From contig NZ_NSLC01000001.1 in assembly GCF_020144925.1 (NCBI RefSeq), positions 62,001-126,000 on the forward strand: DNA of 64,000 bases, given 5' to 3'. Below the pieces are notes generated by a model that saw nothing but the letters and a program-made list of their open reading frames with translations, did no database searches and was not told the origin of the DNA. Of the stretch, positions 1 through 7,911 are shown one piece after another (positions within the stretch are counted from its first letter, which is position 1; the number at the start of each line of letters is the position of its first letter). The translations under genes were made by a program, and so were the position numbers. This stretch comes from Afifella sp. IM 167. Its GTDB lineage: Bacteria; Pseudomonadota; Alphaproteobacteria; Rhizobiales; Afifellaceae.

Positions 1-29
1 TCTCCAAGAAGAATGTGAGGGTGATCTGA
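1..29 (+). CDS. rplM: 50S ribosomal protein L13, C-terminal end (partial)
   Basis: Only the last eight codons are present; they read SKKNVRVI and then TGA at 27-29. The basic NVRV ending and the position directly before rpsI match the standard rplM-rpsI operon. The stop codon shares one base with the rpsI start, so the two genes are translationally coupled. The start lies outside the window. Confidence 0.8.
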
Positions 30-508
30 TGGCTGAAACTCTGCAAGACCTGTCCGAGCTGGGCGGCGCCGCCGAGCCGGCGCAGCCGGAAGCCCCGGTG
101 CATGTCCAGAAGCTCGACGAGCATGGCCGCGCCTATGCCACAGGCAAGCGCAAGGACGCCGTCGCCCGCGTCTGGGTGAAGCCAGGCTCCGGCCGCATCA
201 CCGTCAACAACAAGGACTACACCGAGTATTTCGGTCGTCCCGTGCTGCAGATGATCATCGAGCAGCCGATCCTTGTCGTCGACCGCAACGGCCAGTTCGA
301 CATTATGGCGACGGTTTCCGGCGGCGGCCTTTCCGGCCAGGCCGGCGCGCTGCGCCATGGCATCTCCAAGGCTCTGACCTATTACGAGCCAGGGCTGCGG
401 GCCGTCCTGAAGAAGGTCGGGTTCCTGACCCGCGACAGCCGCGTCGTGGAGCGCAAGAAGTACGGCAAGGCCAAGGCCCGCCGGAGCTTCCAGTTCTCCA
501 AGCGCTGA
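29..508 (+). CDS. rpsI: 30S ribosomal protein S9
   Basis: S9 binds 16S rRNA in the head of the small subunit, and its C-terminal tail reaches the P-site tRNA. The 159-residue product has an acidic N-terminal extension of about 35 residues, as in other alphaproteobacteria, followed by the S9 core ([19 protein letters not shown] at about 37-56) and the family-defining basic end [11 protein letters not shown]. It follows rplM with a one-base overlap and is followed by a strong terminator, so it closes the rplM-rpsI operon. Confidence 0.97.
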   Translation: MAETLQDLSELGGAAEPAQPEAPVHVQKLDEHGRAYATGKRKDAVARVWVKPGSGRITVNNKDYTEYFGRPVLQMIIEQPILVVDRNGQFDIMATVSGGGLSGQAGALRHGISKALTYYEPGLRAVLKKVGFLTRDSRVVERKKYGKAKARRSFQFSKR

Positions 509-532
509 TCGCTCCCTTCTTTCCAGAGATTC

Positions 533-560
533 AAGGGCGGGCCGCTGGCCCGCCCTTTCT
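533..560 (+). terminator. Rho-independent terminator of rplM-rpsI
   Basis: A perfect 9-bp GC stem (GGGCGGGCC at 535-543, GGCCCGCCC at 547-555) with a three-base loop, flanked by AA on the left and followed by TTTCT. It lies 25 bases after the rpsI stop. Confidence 0.85.
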
Positions 561-602
561 ATTTCGCGCGGCCGAAACGTCTCCGCCGCTCTCGCTCAGC
601 CG

Positions 603-628
603 GAACCCGGCGGCTCGATGCCGGGTTC
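603..628 (+). other. Perfect 9-bp hairpin in the leader of the GH13 gene
   Basis: GAACCCGGC (603-611) and GCCGGGTTC (620-628) form a perfect inverted repeat with an eight-base loop. It lies between the rpsI terminator and the Shine-Dalgarno of the glycosidase gene at 685-692. There is no following T-run, so it is not a classic terminator. Its role is unknown. Confidence 0.4.
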
Positions 629-698
629 TCGGCTCATCGGCCGCGCCCGCCCGCTGGCGGGCGCATCGTCTTTCGTTGCACATCGAGAGGAGCCGCCC

Positions 699-2012
699 AT
701 GCCCGCCTGGGTCCGGCACGCCATGTTCTGGCACCTATATCCGCTGGGATTTCTGAACGCCGAGAAGGAGGCGACTGGGACGATCACGCATCGCCTGCCG
801 GCGCTCGTGCCCTGGCTCGACTATGCGGTGGAGCTCGGCGCCTCCGGTATCCTGCTCGGCCCGATCTTCGCCTCCTCCACCCATGGCTACGACACGATCG
901 ACCATTTCCGCATCGATCCGCGGTTGGGCGACGAGGCGGATTTCGACGCCCTCGTCGAGGCGGCACGCGCGCGCGGCCTGCGCCTCGTGCTCGACGGCGT
1001 CTTCAACCATGTCGGCCGCGACTTCCCGCTCTTTCGCGAGGCGCTGCACAAGGGCCGGCGCGCCCCGGAAGCCGAATGGTTCCGCCTGTCCTGGCCGGAA
1101 GACGGCGGCGCGCCGCGCTACGACAATTTCGAGGGTCACGACCAGCTCGTCGCGCTGAACCACGAGGCACCCGCCGTGGCGGACCATGTCGCCCGCGTCA
1201 TGACGCACTGGCTGGAGCGCGGCGCCTCCGGCTGGCGGCTCGACGCGGCCTATGCGGTACCGCCCGCCTTCTGGGAAAAGGTGCTGCCGCGCGTGCGCGA
1301 GGCCCATCCCGAGGCGTATGTCTTCGGCGAGGTGATCCACGGCGACTACGCCGGCATCGTCAGCGCCGCGGGCTTCGATGCCGTCACCCAGTACGAATTA
1401 TGGAAGGCGCTCTGGAGCTCGCTCAACGACCGCAACCTCTTCGAGCTCGCCTGGGCGCTGGAGCGCCACAACGGCTTCCTCGATGCCTTCGTCCCGCAGA
1501 CCTTCGTCGGCAACCACGATGTGACGCGCATCGCCAGCCGCCTGTCGGAGCCGAAACACCTCGCCCACGCCCTCCTCGTGCTGATGACCGTGGGCGGAAC
1601 GCCATCGGTCTATGCCGGCGACGAACAGGGATTTCGGGGCGTGAAGGAGGAGAGACTCGGCGGCGACGATGCGGTGCGGCCGGCCTTTCCGGCGAGCGCT
1701 GGCGAACTCTCCGAGCTCGGAGCGCCGATCCTGCGCCTGCATCAGGATCTGATCGGCCTTCGCCGCCGCCATCCCTGGCTCCATGCAGCGAAGACGAAGA
1801 AGCTCTCGCTCTCCAACGAGCAGCTTTCCTACAGGAGCGAGGCGGAGGGCGAGGCGATCGTCGTCGCCCTCAACCTTGCATCAAGCGCGGCGAATGTCGC
1901 CGTGCCGGATGCCGGGGCCGTTCTCGCCGGGGAGGCGGAACTAACAGCCGGCGGCGGCGAAAGCGCCGTCGCCAGCCTGCCGCCCTATGGCTGGGCGGTC
2001 TTCTCGGCCTGA
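699..2012 (+). CDS. GH13 (alpha-amylase family) glycoside hydrolase
   Basis: A compact, 437-residue alpha-amylase-family enzyme that acts on alpha-glucosidic bonds; exact substrate unknown. All four GH13 regions are visible: GVFNH at about 100-104, GWRLDAAY with the predicted nucleophile Asp182, GEVIH with the acid/base Glu211, and VGNHD with His273-Asp274. A short beta-sandwich domain follows the barrel. There is no signal peptide, so it is probably cytoplasmic. An in-frame ATG exists at 618, but GAGAGGAG at 685-692 sits just ahead of the 699 ATG, so I take 699. It stands alone, with no glycogen or trehalose genes beside it. Cyclomaltodextrinase-like or oligosaccharide hydrolase activity is possible. 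Confidence 0.85.
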   Translation: MPAWVRHAMFWHLYPLGFLNAEKEATGTITHRLPALVPWLDYAVELGASGILLGPIFASSTHGYDTIDHFRIDPRLGDEADFDALVEAARARGLRLVLDGVFNHVGRDFPLFREALHKGRRAPEAEWFRLSWPEDGGAPRYDNFEGHDQLVALNHEAPAVADHVARVMTHWLERGASGWRLDAAYAVPPAFWEKVLPRVREAHPEAYVFGEVIHGDYAGIVSAAGFDAVTQYELWKALWSSLNDRNLFELAWALERHNGFLDAFVPQTFVGNHDVTRIASRLSEPKHLAHALLVLMTVGGTPSVYAGDEQGFRGVKEERLGGDDAVRPAFPASAGELSELGAPILRLHQDLIGLRRRHPWLHAAKTKKLSLSNEQLSYRSEAEGEAIVVALNLASSAANVAVPDAGAVLAGEAELTAGGGESAVASLPPYGWAVFSA

Positions 2013-2025
2013 ATTCGCAAAAGCC

Positions 2026-2613
2026 TCAGGCCGCGTTGCGGGCGCCGGCCTGCGCGTCGGTCTTGGGCTCCGAGGTCTGCGCAATCCAGCCCGCAAAGCG
2101 GTCGATCCACTTCTCCAGGAAGGCCTTGGTGTCCTCGGCAACGACGTTGTTCTCGCCGTCGAAGGCCTCTTCCTTGTAGCTGAAATAGATCTCCGGCTGA
2201 CCCATCAGCACCATGTCGAGCACCGTGACGATGCCCTTCAGGGCATTCTGGCCGACGGCCGCGCCGATCGCGCCCGGCGACGTGCCGATGATGGCCGCAG
2301 GCTTGGCTTCCCAGGAATTCTGGCCCCAGGGGCGCGAGCCCCAGTTGAGCGCGTTCATGATGGCGGGCGTATAGGAGCGGTTGTACTCCGGGGTGACGAA
2401 GAGCACGGCGTCTGCCGCCTCCACTTCACGCTTCATCCTGAGCACGGCTTCGGGCGGGTTTTCCCACAGATCCTCATTATAGAGGGGCAGATCGCCGATC
2501 TCGACAAACTTGAATGTGAGCCTTTCGCCTGCGAGCTTGTCGATCGCCTCGGCGAACTTGCGATTGAGCGAAGCGCGGCGGAGGGAGCCGACCAGCACAG
2601 CGACAGTTTTCAT
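2026..2613 (-). CDS. NADPH-dependent FMN reductase family protein
   Basis: A flavodoxin-fold reductase of the NAD(P)H:quinone / chromate / azo reductase family, 195 residues. It shows the N-terminal phosphate-binding segment VLVGSLRRASLNRKFAEA and the family motif FVTPEYNRSYTPAIMNALNW, followed by the WGQNSWEAKPAAIIGTSPG segment. It probably reduces quinones or other electrophiles with NADPH. I chose the ATG at 2613 rather than 2628 because AAAGG lies seven bases upstream of it. It is transcribed away from an HxlR-type regulator with a 73-bp shared promoter region, a common regulator/target arrangement. Confidence 0.87.
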   Translation of the reverse strand: MKTVAVLVGSLRRASLNRKFAEAIDKLAGERLTFKFVEIGDLPLYNEDLWENPPEAVLRMKREVEAADAVLFVTPEYNRSYTPAIMNALNWGSRPWGQNSWEAKPAAIIGTSPGAIGAAVGQNALKGIVTVLDMVLMGQPEIYFSYKEEAFDGENNVVAEDTKAFLEKWIDRFAGWIAQTSEPKTDAQAGARNAA

Positions 2614-2686
2614 GGCAACGCCTTTCATTTAGAAAAGTTATCCACTCTACAATAGTTACCGTGCTGCGCCGCACAAGGAGGCACCT
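2614..2686. promoter_or_regulatory. Divergent promoter region, FMN reductase / HxlR regulator
   Basis: A 73-bp intergenic space must hold both promoters. It is AT-richer than its surroundings and has a TACAAT hexamer at 2648-2653 that could be a plus-strand -10. The direct repeat GTTA(T/C)C occurs on both sides of this hexamer and is a candidate operator. This is inference from position only. Confidence 0.4.
2675..2681 (+). promoter_or_regulatory. Shine-Dalgarno deciding a TTG start
   Basis: AAGGAGG ends five bases before TTG at 2687-2689. No ATG or GTG in frame has comparable spacing, so this site supports TTG initiation for the HxlR-type regulator. Confidence 0.7.
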
Positions 2687-3130
2687 TTGAGAGCGCCAGT
2701 CACCTCTCCGAAACTGGTAAACGCGGCATCCGAATTCCCTTCGGCTGCCAAAGTCGGGGGGCGCTGCCAGCGCGCCAATGAAGTGATCTCGCTCATCGGC
2801 GACAAGTGGAGCGTCCACATCGTCATGCTGCTGGGCGGCGGTCGCAAGCGCTTCATGGAAATCAAGCGCTCGGTCGACGGAATCTCCCACAAGATGCTGT
2901 CGGTGACTCTGCGCGGCCTGGAGCGCGACGGCTACGTCACCCGCACCGTCTTTGCGACCATCCCGCCGAAGGTGGAATATGAGCTCACCGATCTCGGCCG
3001 CGAGCTGCTGGTTCCGCTGGCTGCGCTCGGTTCATGGGCGATCGACAACCACCATCGCGTCGCGGCCGCCAGGAGCGCCTATGATCTTCGCGAAACGGAC
3101 GCGCCTCAGGCCGAGCGCACCGCGAGCTGA
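2687..3130 (+). CDS. HxlR-type helix-turn-helix transcriptional regulator
   Basis: A 147-residue winged-helix regulator. Family hallmarks are the early cysteine (RCQRANEVISLIGDKWSVHIV), followed by RFMEIKRSVDGISHKMLSVTLRGLERDGYVTRTV (recognition helix) and the wing PPKVEYELTDLGREL. HxlR/YodB proteins often sense electrophiles or oxidants through this cysteine and repress a divergent reductase or dehydrogenase gene. That matches its position next to the FMN reductase gene. Initiation is at TTG with a strong Shine-Dalgarno. Its 3' end overlaps the end of the convergent GGDEF-EAL gene by 25 bases. Confidence 0.88.
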   Translation: MRAPVTSPKLVNAASEFPSAAKVGGRCQRANEVISLIGDKWSVHIVMLLGGGRKRFMEIKRSVDGISHKMLSVTLRGLERDGYVTRTVFATIPPKVEYELTDLGRELLVPLAALGSWAIDNHHRVAAARSAYDLRETDAPQAERTAS

Positions 3131-4962
3131 GAGGCCTCGCCCGCTGCGGCATCGAGAACCCGCGTGGCCTGGAACAGCGTCTCGATATCGCGCTTGGGCA
3201 TCGGCCTTGCGTAGAGATAGCCCTGCGCCTCCTCGCAGCCTTCGCCGAAGAGCACGTTCGCCTGCTCGATGGTTTCCACGCCCTCCGCATTGACCCGCAT
3301 CTTGAGCGCATGCCCCATGCGAATGATCGCCTGCACGATCGCCTGCGCGCCCTCATGCGTGCCGATATCACCGATAAAGGAGCGGTCGATCTTGATCTTG
3401 TCGAAGGGAAATTGCCGCAGGTAGCTCAGACTCGAATAGCCCGTGCCGAAATCGTCCATGGCGATCTGCACGCCGAGCGCCTTGAGTTTTTCGAGCACCG
3501 CCAGCGCGTTGGCCGTATCGGACATGAGGACGTCTTCCGTGATCTCCAGTTCCAGCCGCTCCGCCGGCAGCCCGCTTTCGCTGAGCGCCCGCGAGACCAT
3601 CGCCTCGATATCCACATTCTGAAAGAGAGCGGGAGAGAGGTTGACGGCGACAACGAGTGGCGACCAGGCGAGCGCATCCCGGCAGGCGACTTTCAGCACC
3701 CATTCGCTGAGGGGGCGGATGATTCCCGTCGCTTCGGCGACGGGAATGAACTCGGCAGGCGAGACGTTTCCGCGCTTTGGATGGTGCCAGCGCAGGAGCG
3801 CCTCGGCACCGGTGATGCGCTGCCCCTGGAGCCTGATCTGCGGCTGGTAGTGCAGCTCGAACTCGCCCTTGACGAGAGCCTTGCGCAGATCCGATTCTAG
3901 GCTCTTGCGCGCGCTCATCTCGCGGTTCATTTCCTCGCGATAGAAGTGATAGGTCGCGCGTCCGCTCCGCTTCGACTTGTAGAGCGCCAGATCGGCGTTC
4001 TTCAGAACCTCGCCCGCATCGCAGGTTTCCGGGCGCCCCCCCATCGCAATGCCGATGCTGACGCCGATCACGATGTCGCTCTCCTCCACCCGGAACGGCC
4101 GATCGAGCGCTTCGACGATCCTTTCCGCCAGCTCCGCGACCTTTGCCGGATCGGCATCGCCGATACGGATGATGTTGAACTCATCGCCGCCGAGGCGCGC
4201 CAGCGTATCGACGGGGCGCAGACATTCCATGATGCGGTCCGCCGCCCGCTTCAGGATGAGGTCGCCCGCCGCGTGGCCGAGCGTATCGTTGACATCCTTG
4301 AACCGGTCGAGGTCGAGCGCCAGCACGCAGACAAGCTTGCCGGAGCCGGAGGCGTCCTGCAGCGCCTGTTCGAGCCGCTCGCGGAAGACCATGCGATTGG
4401 GCAGGCCCGTCAGATGGTCGTGGTTCGCCAGGTAACTGATACGCATCCAGGCATTGTTGAGCAGCCGCAGCGGAACGACCCGGAGGGCCCAATAGGCGAG
4501 CGCGCCGAGGATGAACGAGAAGACGGACAGGGCGAGAGCGTTCTCGTAGACACTCCTCAGGGAATGGGTGACGATCAGCTTTCCCGCCGGCACCCCGTAG
4601 CTGAACAGCGCCCTCTCCTCGGTCATCACCGGCCAGGAGAAAGCCGGCTCCTGCTGGGGGCTCTGAGCGACGACCTGGCCGTCCTCATCGAGAACGCGGT
4701 GGAGCGCGGGATCCTTCGGCTTGTCGAGATCGGCGATAAGCGCGCGAATCCTGAGCCCCTCGAAGCTCCAGAAATCCGGGTTGCCGCTGATAATCTGCGA
4801 CACCTGGGACGCCTTGACCTCGATCTCGCCCACCAGCTCCCCGCGCTCGCGCGCATGGTTCGCAAGAAGATAGCCGCCCGGGACGCCGACCGCGATCGCC
4901 GTCGCAGCGACGGCGGCCGTCCACTTTATCAGGCGCATGAGGCTGCGGTCGTTCCTCAGCAT
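3106..4962 (-). CDS. Membrane GGDEF-EAL cyclic-di-GMP enzyme
   Basis: A 618-residue bifunctional signalling protein. TM1 (about 11-34) and TM2 (about 143-163) bracket a periplasmic domain of about 110 residues with a family-unspecific sensor fold. The GGDEF domain has an intact active site, GGDEF at 258-262, and an inhibitory I-site RPVD at 249-252. The EAL domain has EALLRW at 387-392, DDFGTG at 503-508 and KIKIDRSF at 523-530, so phosphodiesterase residues also look intact. Start 4962 has GGGAGG upstream; an earlier start at 5010 would overlap the gene before it. It follows a periplasmic binding protein gene by 16 bases, which suggests a ligand-sensing pair controlling c-di-GMP. Confidence 0.93.
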   Translation of the reverse strand: MLRNDRSLMRLIKWTAAVAATAIAVGVPGGYLLANHARERGELVGEIEVKASQVSQIISGNPDFWSFEGLRIRALIADLDKPKDPALHRVLDEDGQVVAQSPQQEPAFSWPVMTEERALFSYGVPAGKLIVTHSLRSVYENALALSVFSFILGALAYWALRVVPLRLLNNAWMRISYLANHDHLTGLPNRMVFRERLEQALQDASGSGKLVCVLALDLDRFKDVNDTLGHAAGDLILKRAADRIMECLRPVDTLARLGGDEFNIIRIGDADPAKVAELAERIVEALDRPFRVEESDIVIGVSIGIAMGGRPETCDAGEVLKNADLALYKSKRSGRATYHFYREEMNREMSARKSLESDLRKALVKGEFELHYQPQIRLQGQRITGAEALLRWHHPKRGNVSPAEFIPVAEATGIIRPLSEWVLKVACRDALAWSPLVVAVNLSPALFQNVDIEAMVSRALSESGLPAERLELEITEDVLMSDTANALAVLEKLKALGVQIAMDDFGTGYSSLSYLRQFPFDKIKIDRSFIGDIGTHEGAQAIVQAIIRMGHALKMRVNAEGVETIEQANVLFGEGCEEAQGYLYARPMPKRDIETLFQATRVLDAAAGEASQLAVRSA

Positions 4963-4978
4963 CTTCCCGACCTCCCCC

Positions 4979-5848
4979 TCATGGCAGGTCGTCGGCGGGA
5001 AGGTGCCCACTCGAGCGGAGCAGGTCCTGGCCTTCCGGCGAGCCGATGAAGGTGACGAAATCGGCTGCGGCCCCGGAGATGTCCTTGCGCGTGACGATGT
5101 AGAGCCGCTTGGCGTAGGGATACTCGCCGGAGCGGATCGTCTCGACAGTTCCGTGCACGCCGTTGAAGGCGAGCGGCTTCAGCTTCCGTCGCTCGGCCTT
5201 GATCTGGCCGAGGGTCGTCACCCCGAGGGAGCCGTACACCCTCTCCAGTACATCCGCATTGTCCTGATCGTTCGCCGCCACATGCAGCTCGGACCGGGAA
5301 AGCGCGGTTTCGACCGCGTCTTTCATCTCAGGGGACATGCTCTTCAGCAAGGCGATATCGGCTTCCGTTTCCGGCCGGAGAATGAGGCGGATGGGCTCCG
5401 CATCCGGCCAGGTCGCACGCGCGCCGGAATAGATCGCGATGGCGTCCTGAAGCGTGATGTCATCCACCGGGTTCTCGCTGCCGACGGCAAAGACGATCGG
5501 TGTGCGGGCATATTCCTGCGCGCGGATCGGCTCGCTGGCTTCGCTCTCCTTGAGCGGCCTTGCGCTGAGCGCGATGTCGATCTTGCCGGCAATGAGCGCG
5601 TTGATTCCGCCGCCTGACCCGAGGCTCGGCAGCACCGTGAGGGCAATGCCCGGATGCTCCCTGCGGAAGGCTTCGGCAACGATCTGAACGCCCCCGAGGG
5701 CGGTACCAGTGCCGCCGACGAGGACCTTGTCCTCCCGTGCCTGCGCAGCGGCGGAATGTCCGAAGAAAAGGACGATCCCGACGAGAAGGAGCATGGTGGA
5801 AAGAAAGGGGCGATGCGTCGGCGAGAGCGTGTTCGCAGTCCAGACCAT
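4979..5848 (-). CDS. PstS-like periplasmic substrate-binding protein
   Basis: A secreted binding protein of the PstS / PBP-like superfamily, about 289 residues from this start. It has a hydrophobic signal segment (MLLLVGIVLFFGHSAAAQA) and the ligand-binding run GSGGGINALIAGKIDIALSARPL, which is typical of the phosphate-binding family. No permease or ATPase genes accompany it; instead a GGDEF-EAL gene follows 16 bases later, so it probably signals rather than feeds a transporter. The start is uncertain: GTG 5923, ATG 5848 and ATG 5794 are all in frame and none has a good Shine-Dalgarno. The ligand (phosphate, another anion, or other) cannot be told. Confidence 0.85.
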   Translation of the reverse strand: MVWTANTLSPTHRPFLSTMLLLVGIVLFFGHSAAAQAREDKVLVGGTGTALGGVQIVAEAFRREHPGIALTVLPSLGSGGGINALIAGKIDIALSARPLKESEASEPIRAQEYARTPIVFAVGSENPVDDITLQDAIAIYSGARATWPDAEPIRLILRPETEADIALLKSMSPEMKDAVETALSRSELHVAANDQDNADVLERVYGSLGVTTLGQIKAERRKLKPLAFNGVHGTVETIRSGEYPYAKRLYIVTRKDISGAAADFVTFIGSPEGQDLLRSSGHLPADDLP

Positions 5849-6072
5849 ACTCTGCTCGCTGAATTCCGCGGCCGACCCCCTGGAAGGAGCCTGTCGCGGA
5901 CGAAGGACAATTCGGTTTTCCACCTACCCGAGTACTACCTTTGCGTGTATGAGCGGTAAACGGATTCTGCCGGATTTTGATCGCTCTCCGGCGCATGCCC
6001 CCTATCCGGCGACAAGGTTACCATCTGCCTTCGCCGCTGGCCTCCGGCCTCGCCTGCTGCTAGTCGTTCCGC

Positions 6073-7023
6073 ATGTCCGAGAAGCCTTCCATCGACCATG
6101 CCTTCCGCGCCGACACCCTCAAGGGCGGCGCGCTCGACCCGACCTATGCCGGCGCCCTCTCCTTCATGCGACGGAGATATTCGCGCGATCTTGCCGGCGT
6201 CGACGTCGCCATCCTCGGCATTCCGCTCGACGTCACCGTGACCAACCGGCCGGGCGCGCGCTTCGGCCCCTCCGCCATCCGGCGCGCATCGGCGATCTTT
6301 GACGGCGATCCGCAATATCCCTGGGGCGTCGACATCTTCGAGAACCTCGCCGTCGTCGATTACGGCGATGTCGACCTGCCGCTGCACCATCCGATGGAGA
6401 TACCGGGCGTCATCGAGGCGGAGGCCGCCGCGATCCTCGCGGCGGGCGCGCATCTCTTTTCCCTCGGCGGGGACCATTTCTCCACCTGGCCGCTCCTGAA
6501 GGCGCATGCGGCCAGACACGGGCCGCTGGCGCTCGTGCAGTTCGACGCGCACCAGGACACCTGGCCGGACGACGGCGTGAAGCTCTCGCACGGCACCTTC
6601 GTGTTGCGGGCGGTGCGCGAGGGCATCATCGACCCCGAAAAATCCATCCAGATCGGCATCCGCACCGTCGCGCCGGAGACCTGCGGCATCGAGATCATCG
6701 ATGCCTATGCGTGGCAGGAGATGAGCGCCGAGGAAGCGGCGCGGCGCATCAAGGCGCGCGTCGGCGATGCGTCCGCCTATCTCACCTTCGACATCGACTG
6801 CCTCGACCCCGCTTACGCGCCGGGCACGGGAACGCCCGTTGCCGGCGGGCCGTCATCGGCTCTGGCGCTGATGACGCTGGCGAAGCTTGCGGGCGTGAAC
6901 TTCGTCGGCGGAGACGTCGTCGAGGTCGCCCCGCCCTACGACCACGCGGACGTGACGGCGATCGCCGCCTCCACGGTGGCGCAGCACTATCTGGGGCTTC
7001 TGGCGCTCCGGCGCGCCGGCTGA
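6073..7023 (+). CDS. speB: Agmatinase (ureohydrolase family)
   Basis: Hydrolyses agmatine to putrescine and urea with a binuclear Mn centre. The 316-residue protein carries all metal-ligand motifs of the arginase/agmatinase family: GGDHF (about 136-140), FDAHQDTW (about 157-164) and SYLTFDIDCLDPAYAPGTGTP near 240. The last motif with PGTGTPV is typical of agmatinases. Guanidinobutyrase or another guanidino hydrolase is possible. It is convergent with the DDAH-type gene, 10 bases away, so two guanidino-compound enzymes sit side by side. Confidence 0.88.
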   Translation: MSEKPSIDHAFRADTLKGGALDPTYAGALSFMRRRYSRDLAGVDVAILGIPLDVTVTNRPGARFGPSAIRRASAIFDGDPQYPWGVDIFENLAVVDYGDVDLPLHHPMEIPGVIEAEAAAILAAGAHLFSLGGDHFSTWPLLKAHAARHGPLALVQFDAHQDTWPDDGVKLSHGTFVLRAVREGIIDPEKSIQIGIRTVAPETCGIEIIDAYAWQEMSAEEAARRIKARVGDASAYLTFDIDCLDPAYAPGTGTPVAGGPSSALALMTLAKLAGVNFVGGDVVEVAPPYDHADVTAIAASTVAQHYLGLLALRRAG

Positions 7024-7033
7024 AGCTTCGCCC

Positions 7034-7819
7034 TCAGAAGCGGATCGACATGCAGGAAAGCCCGCCGTCGAGGAGCTGGGCCTGCGTGACCGGGCTCGTC
7101 ATCACCTCATATCCCATGATGGAAAGCATCTCGGCCGTTTCCGGATAGCCGGCCGCGATCAGCATCACCGCGTTGAGGCGGAGCGCATTGGCCGCCGCCT
7201 CCTCGCCTTCGGGGATCTCCACCACGTTGTAGCCGGTAAAGACGCCCGACTGGGCAAGCAGCGGCACGGCAAGGATCGTCTCCTCGTCGAGGAGCGCCGA
7301 GCCGGTCTTCAGGTGCAGCAGGCCCTCCGGCATCGCCACGGGGCGCAGCGGATAGCCCCAGCCGGCAAGGATCTTGGCGAGCGAATCGAGCCCTTCCTGC
7401 GTGGTGCGCTTCGAAAGCCCGGCGATCACCTCCCGCCCCGTGAAGAGGAGGTCGCCGCCATCGACGAAGCCCTCGGGCAGCTCCGTCAGCGCCACGAGCT
7501 CCGACAGCGCCTCGCGCACCTCGTCCGGCTCCTCGTCGCGGCTCGGCGCGGACAGGTTGAGGAGCACGCCGCCCTCCGGCAGCACGAAGGCCGGGTCCTC
7601 GATGAACACCGAATCCGGCAGTTCCGGCAGCGCCGGCTCGACATGCACGGTGAGCCCGGCCTCCTCCAGCGCGGCGCGGTAGGCGAGGTGCTCTTCCATG
7701 AAGACGTCGAAGCTCGGGCTGCCCCGGTCCTCGGCCCGCATGCCGTCGACGACGGAGGGCGCCGGCTCGCGGACAAGGGCGGTGGAGAAGCGATAGGCGA
7801 TCGAGGGGTCATGCATCAT
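7034..7819 (-). CDS. Dimethylarginine dimethylaminohydrolase (DDAH) family amidinohydrolase
   Basis: Member of the pentein fold. DDAH converts methylated arginines to citrulline and amine. The 261-residue product shows SVFIEDPAFVLPEGGVLLN (substrate-binding Asp/Glu region), EGFVDGGDLLFTGREVIAG, LLHLKTGSALLD with the catalytic His, and the C-terminal GGLSCMSIRF with the catalytic Cys. ATG 7819 was chosen because the upstream extension to GTG 7888 lacks family character, though no strong Shine-Dalgarno is present. It is divergent from the ABC-F gene. Arginine deiminase-like or citrullinase activity is less likely at this length. Confidence 0.87.
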   Translation of the reverse strand: MMHDPSIAYRFSTALVREPAPSVVDGMRAEDRGSPSFDVFMEEHLAYRAALEEAGLTVHVEPALPELPDSVFIEDPAFVLPEGGVLLNLSAPSRDEEPDEVREALSELVALTELPEGFVDGGDLLFTGREVIAGLSKRTTQEGLDSLAKILAGWGYPLRPVAMPEGLLHLKTGSALLDEETILAVPLLAQSGVFTGYNVVEIPEGEEAAANALRLNAVMLIAAGYPETAEMLSIMGYEVMTSPVTQAQLLDGGLSCMSIRF

Positions 7820-7911
7820 GGCGCGGCCATAGAGGCTCGCTCGGCCGAGCACAAGGCGGCGATGCGCGAGCGGCGCTTGCAAGCGCACCGCGCCACGCTT
7901 AATCCCCCCGG

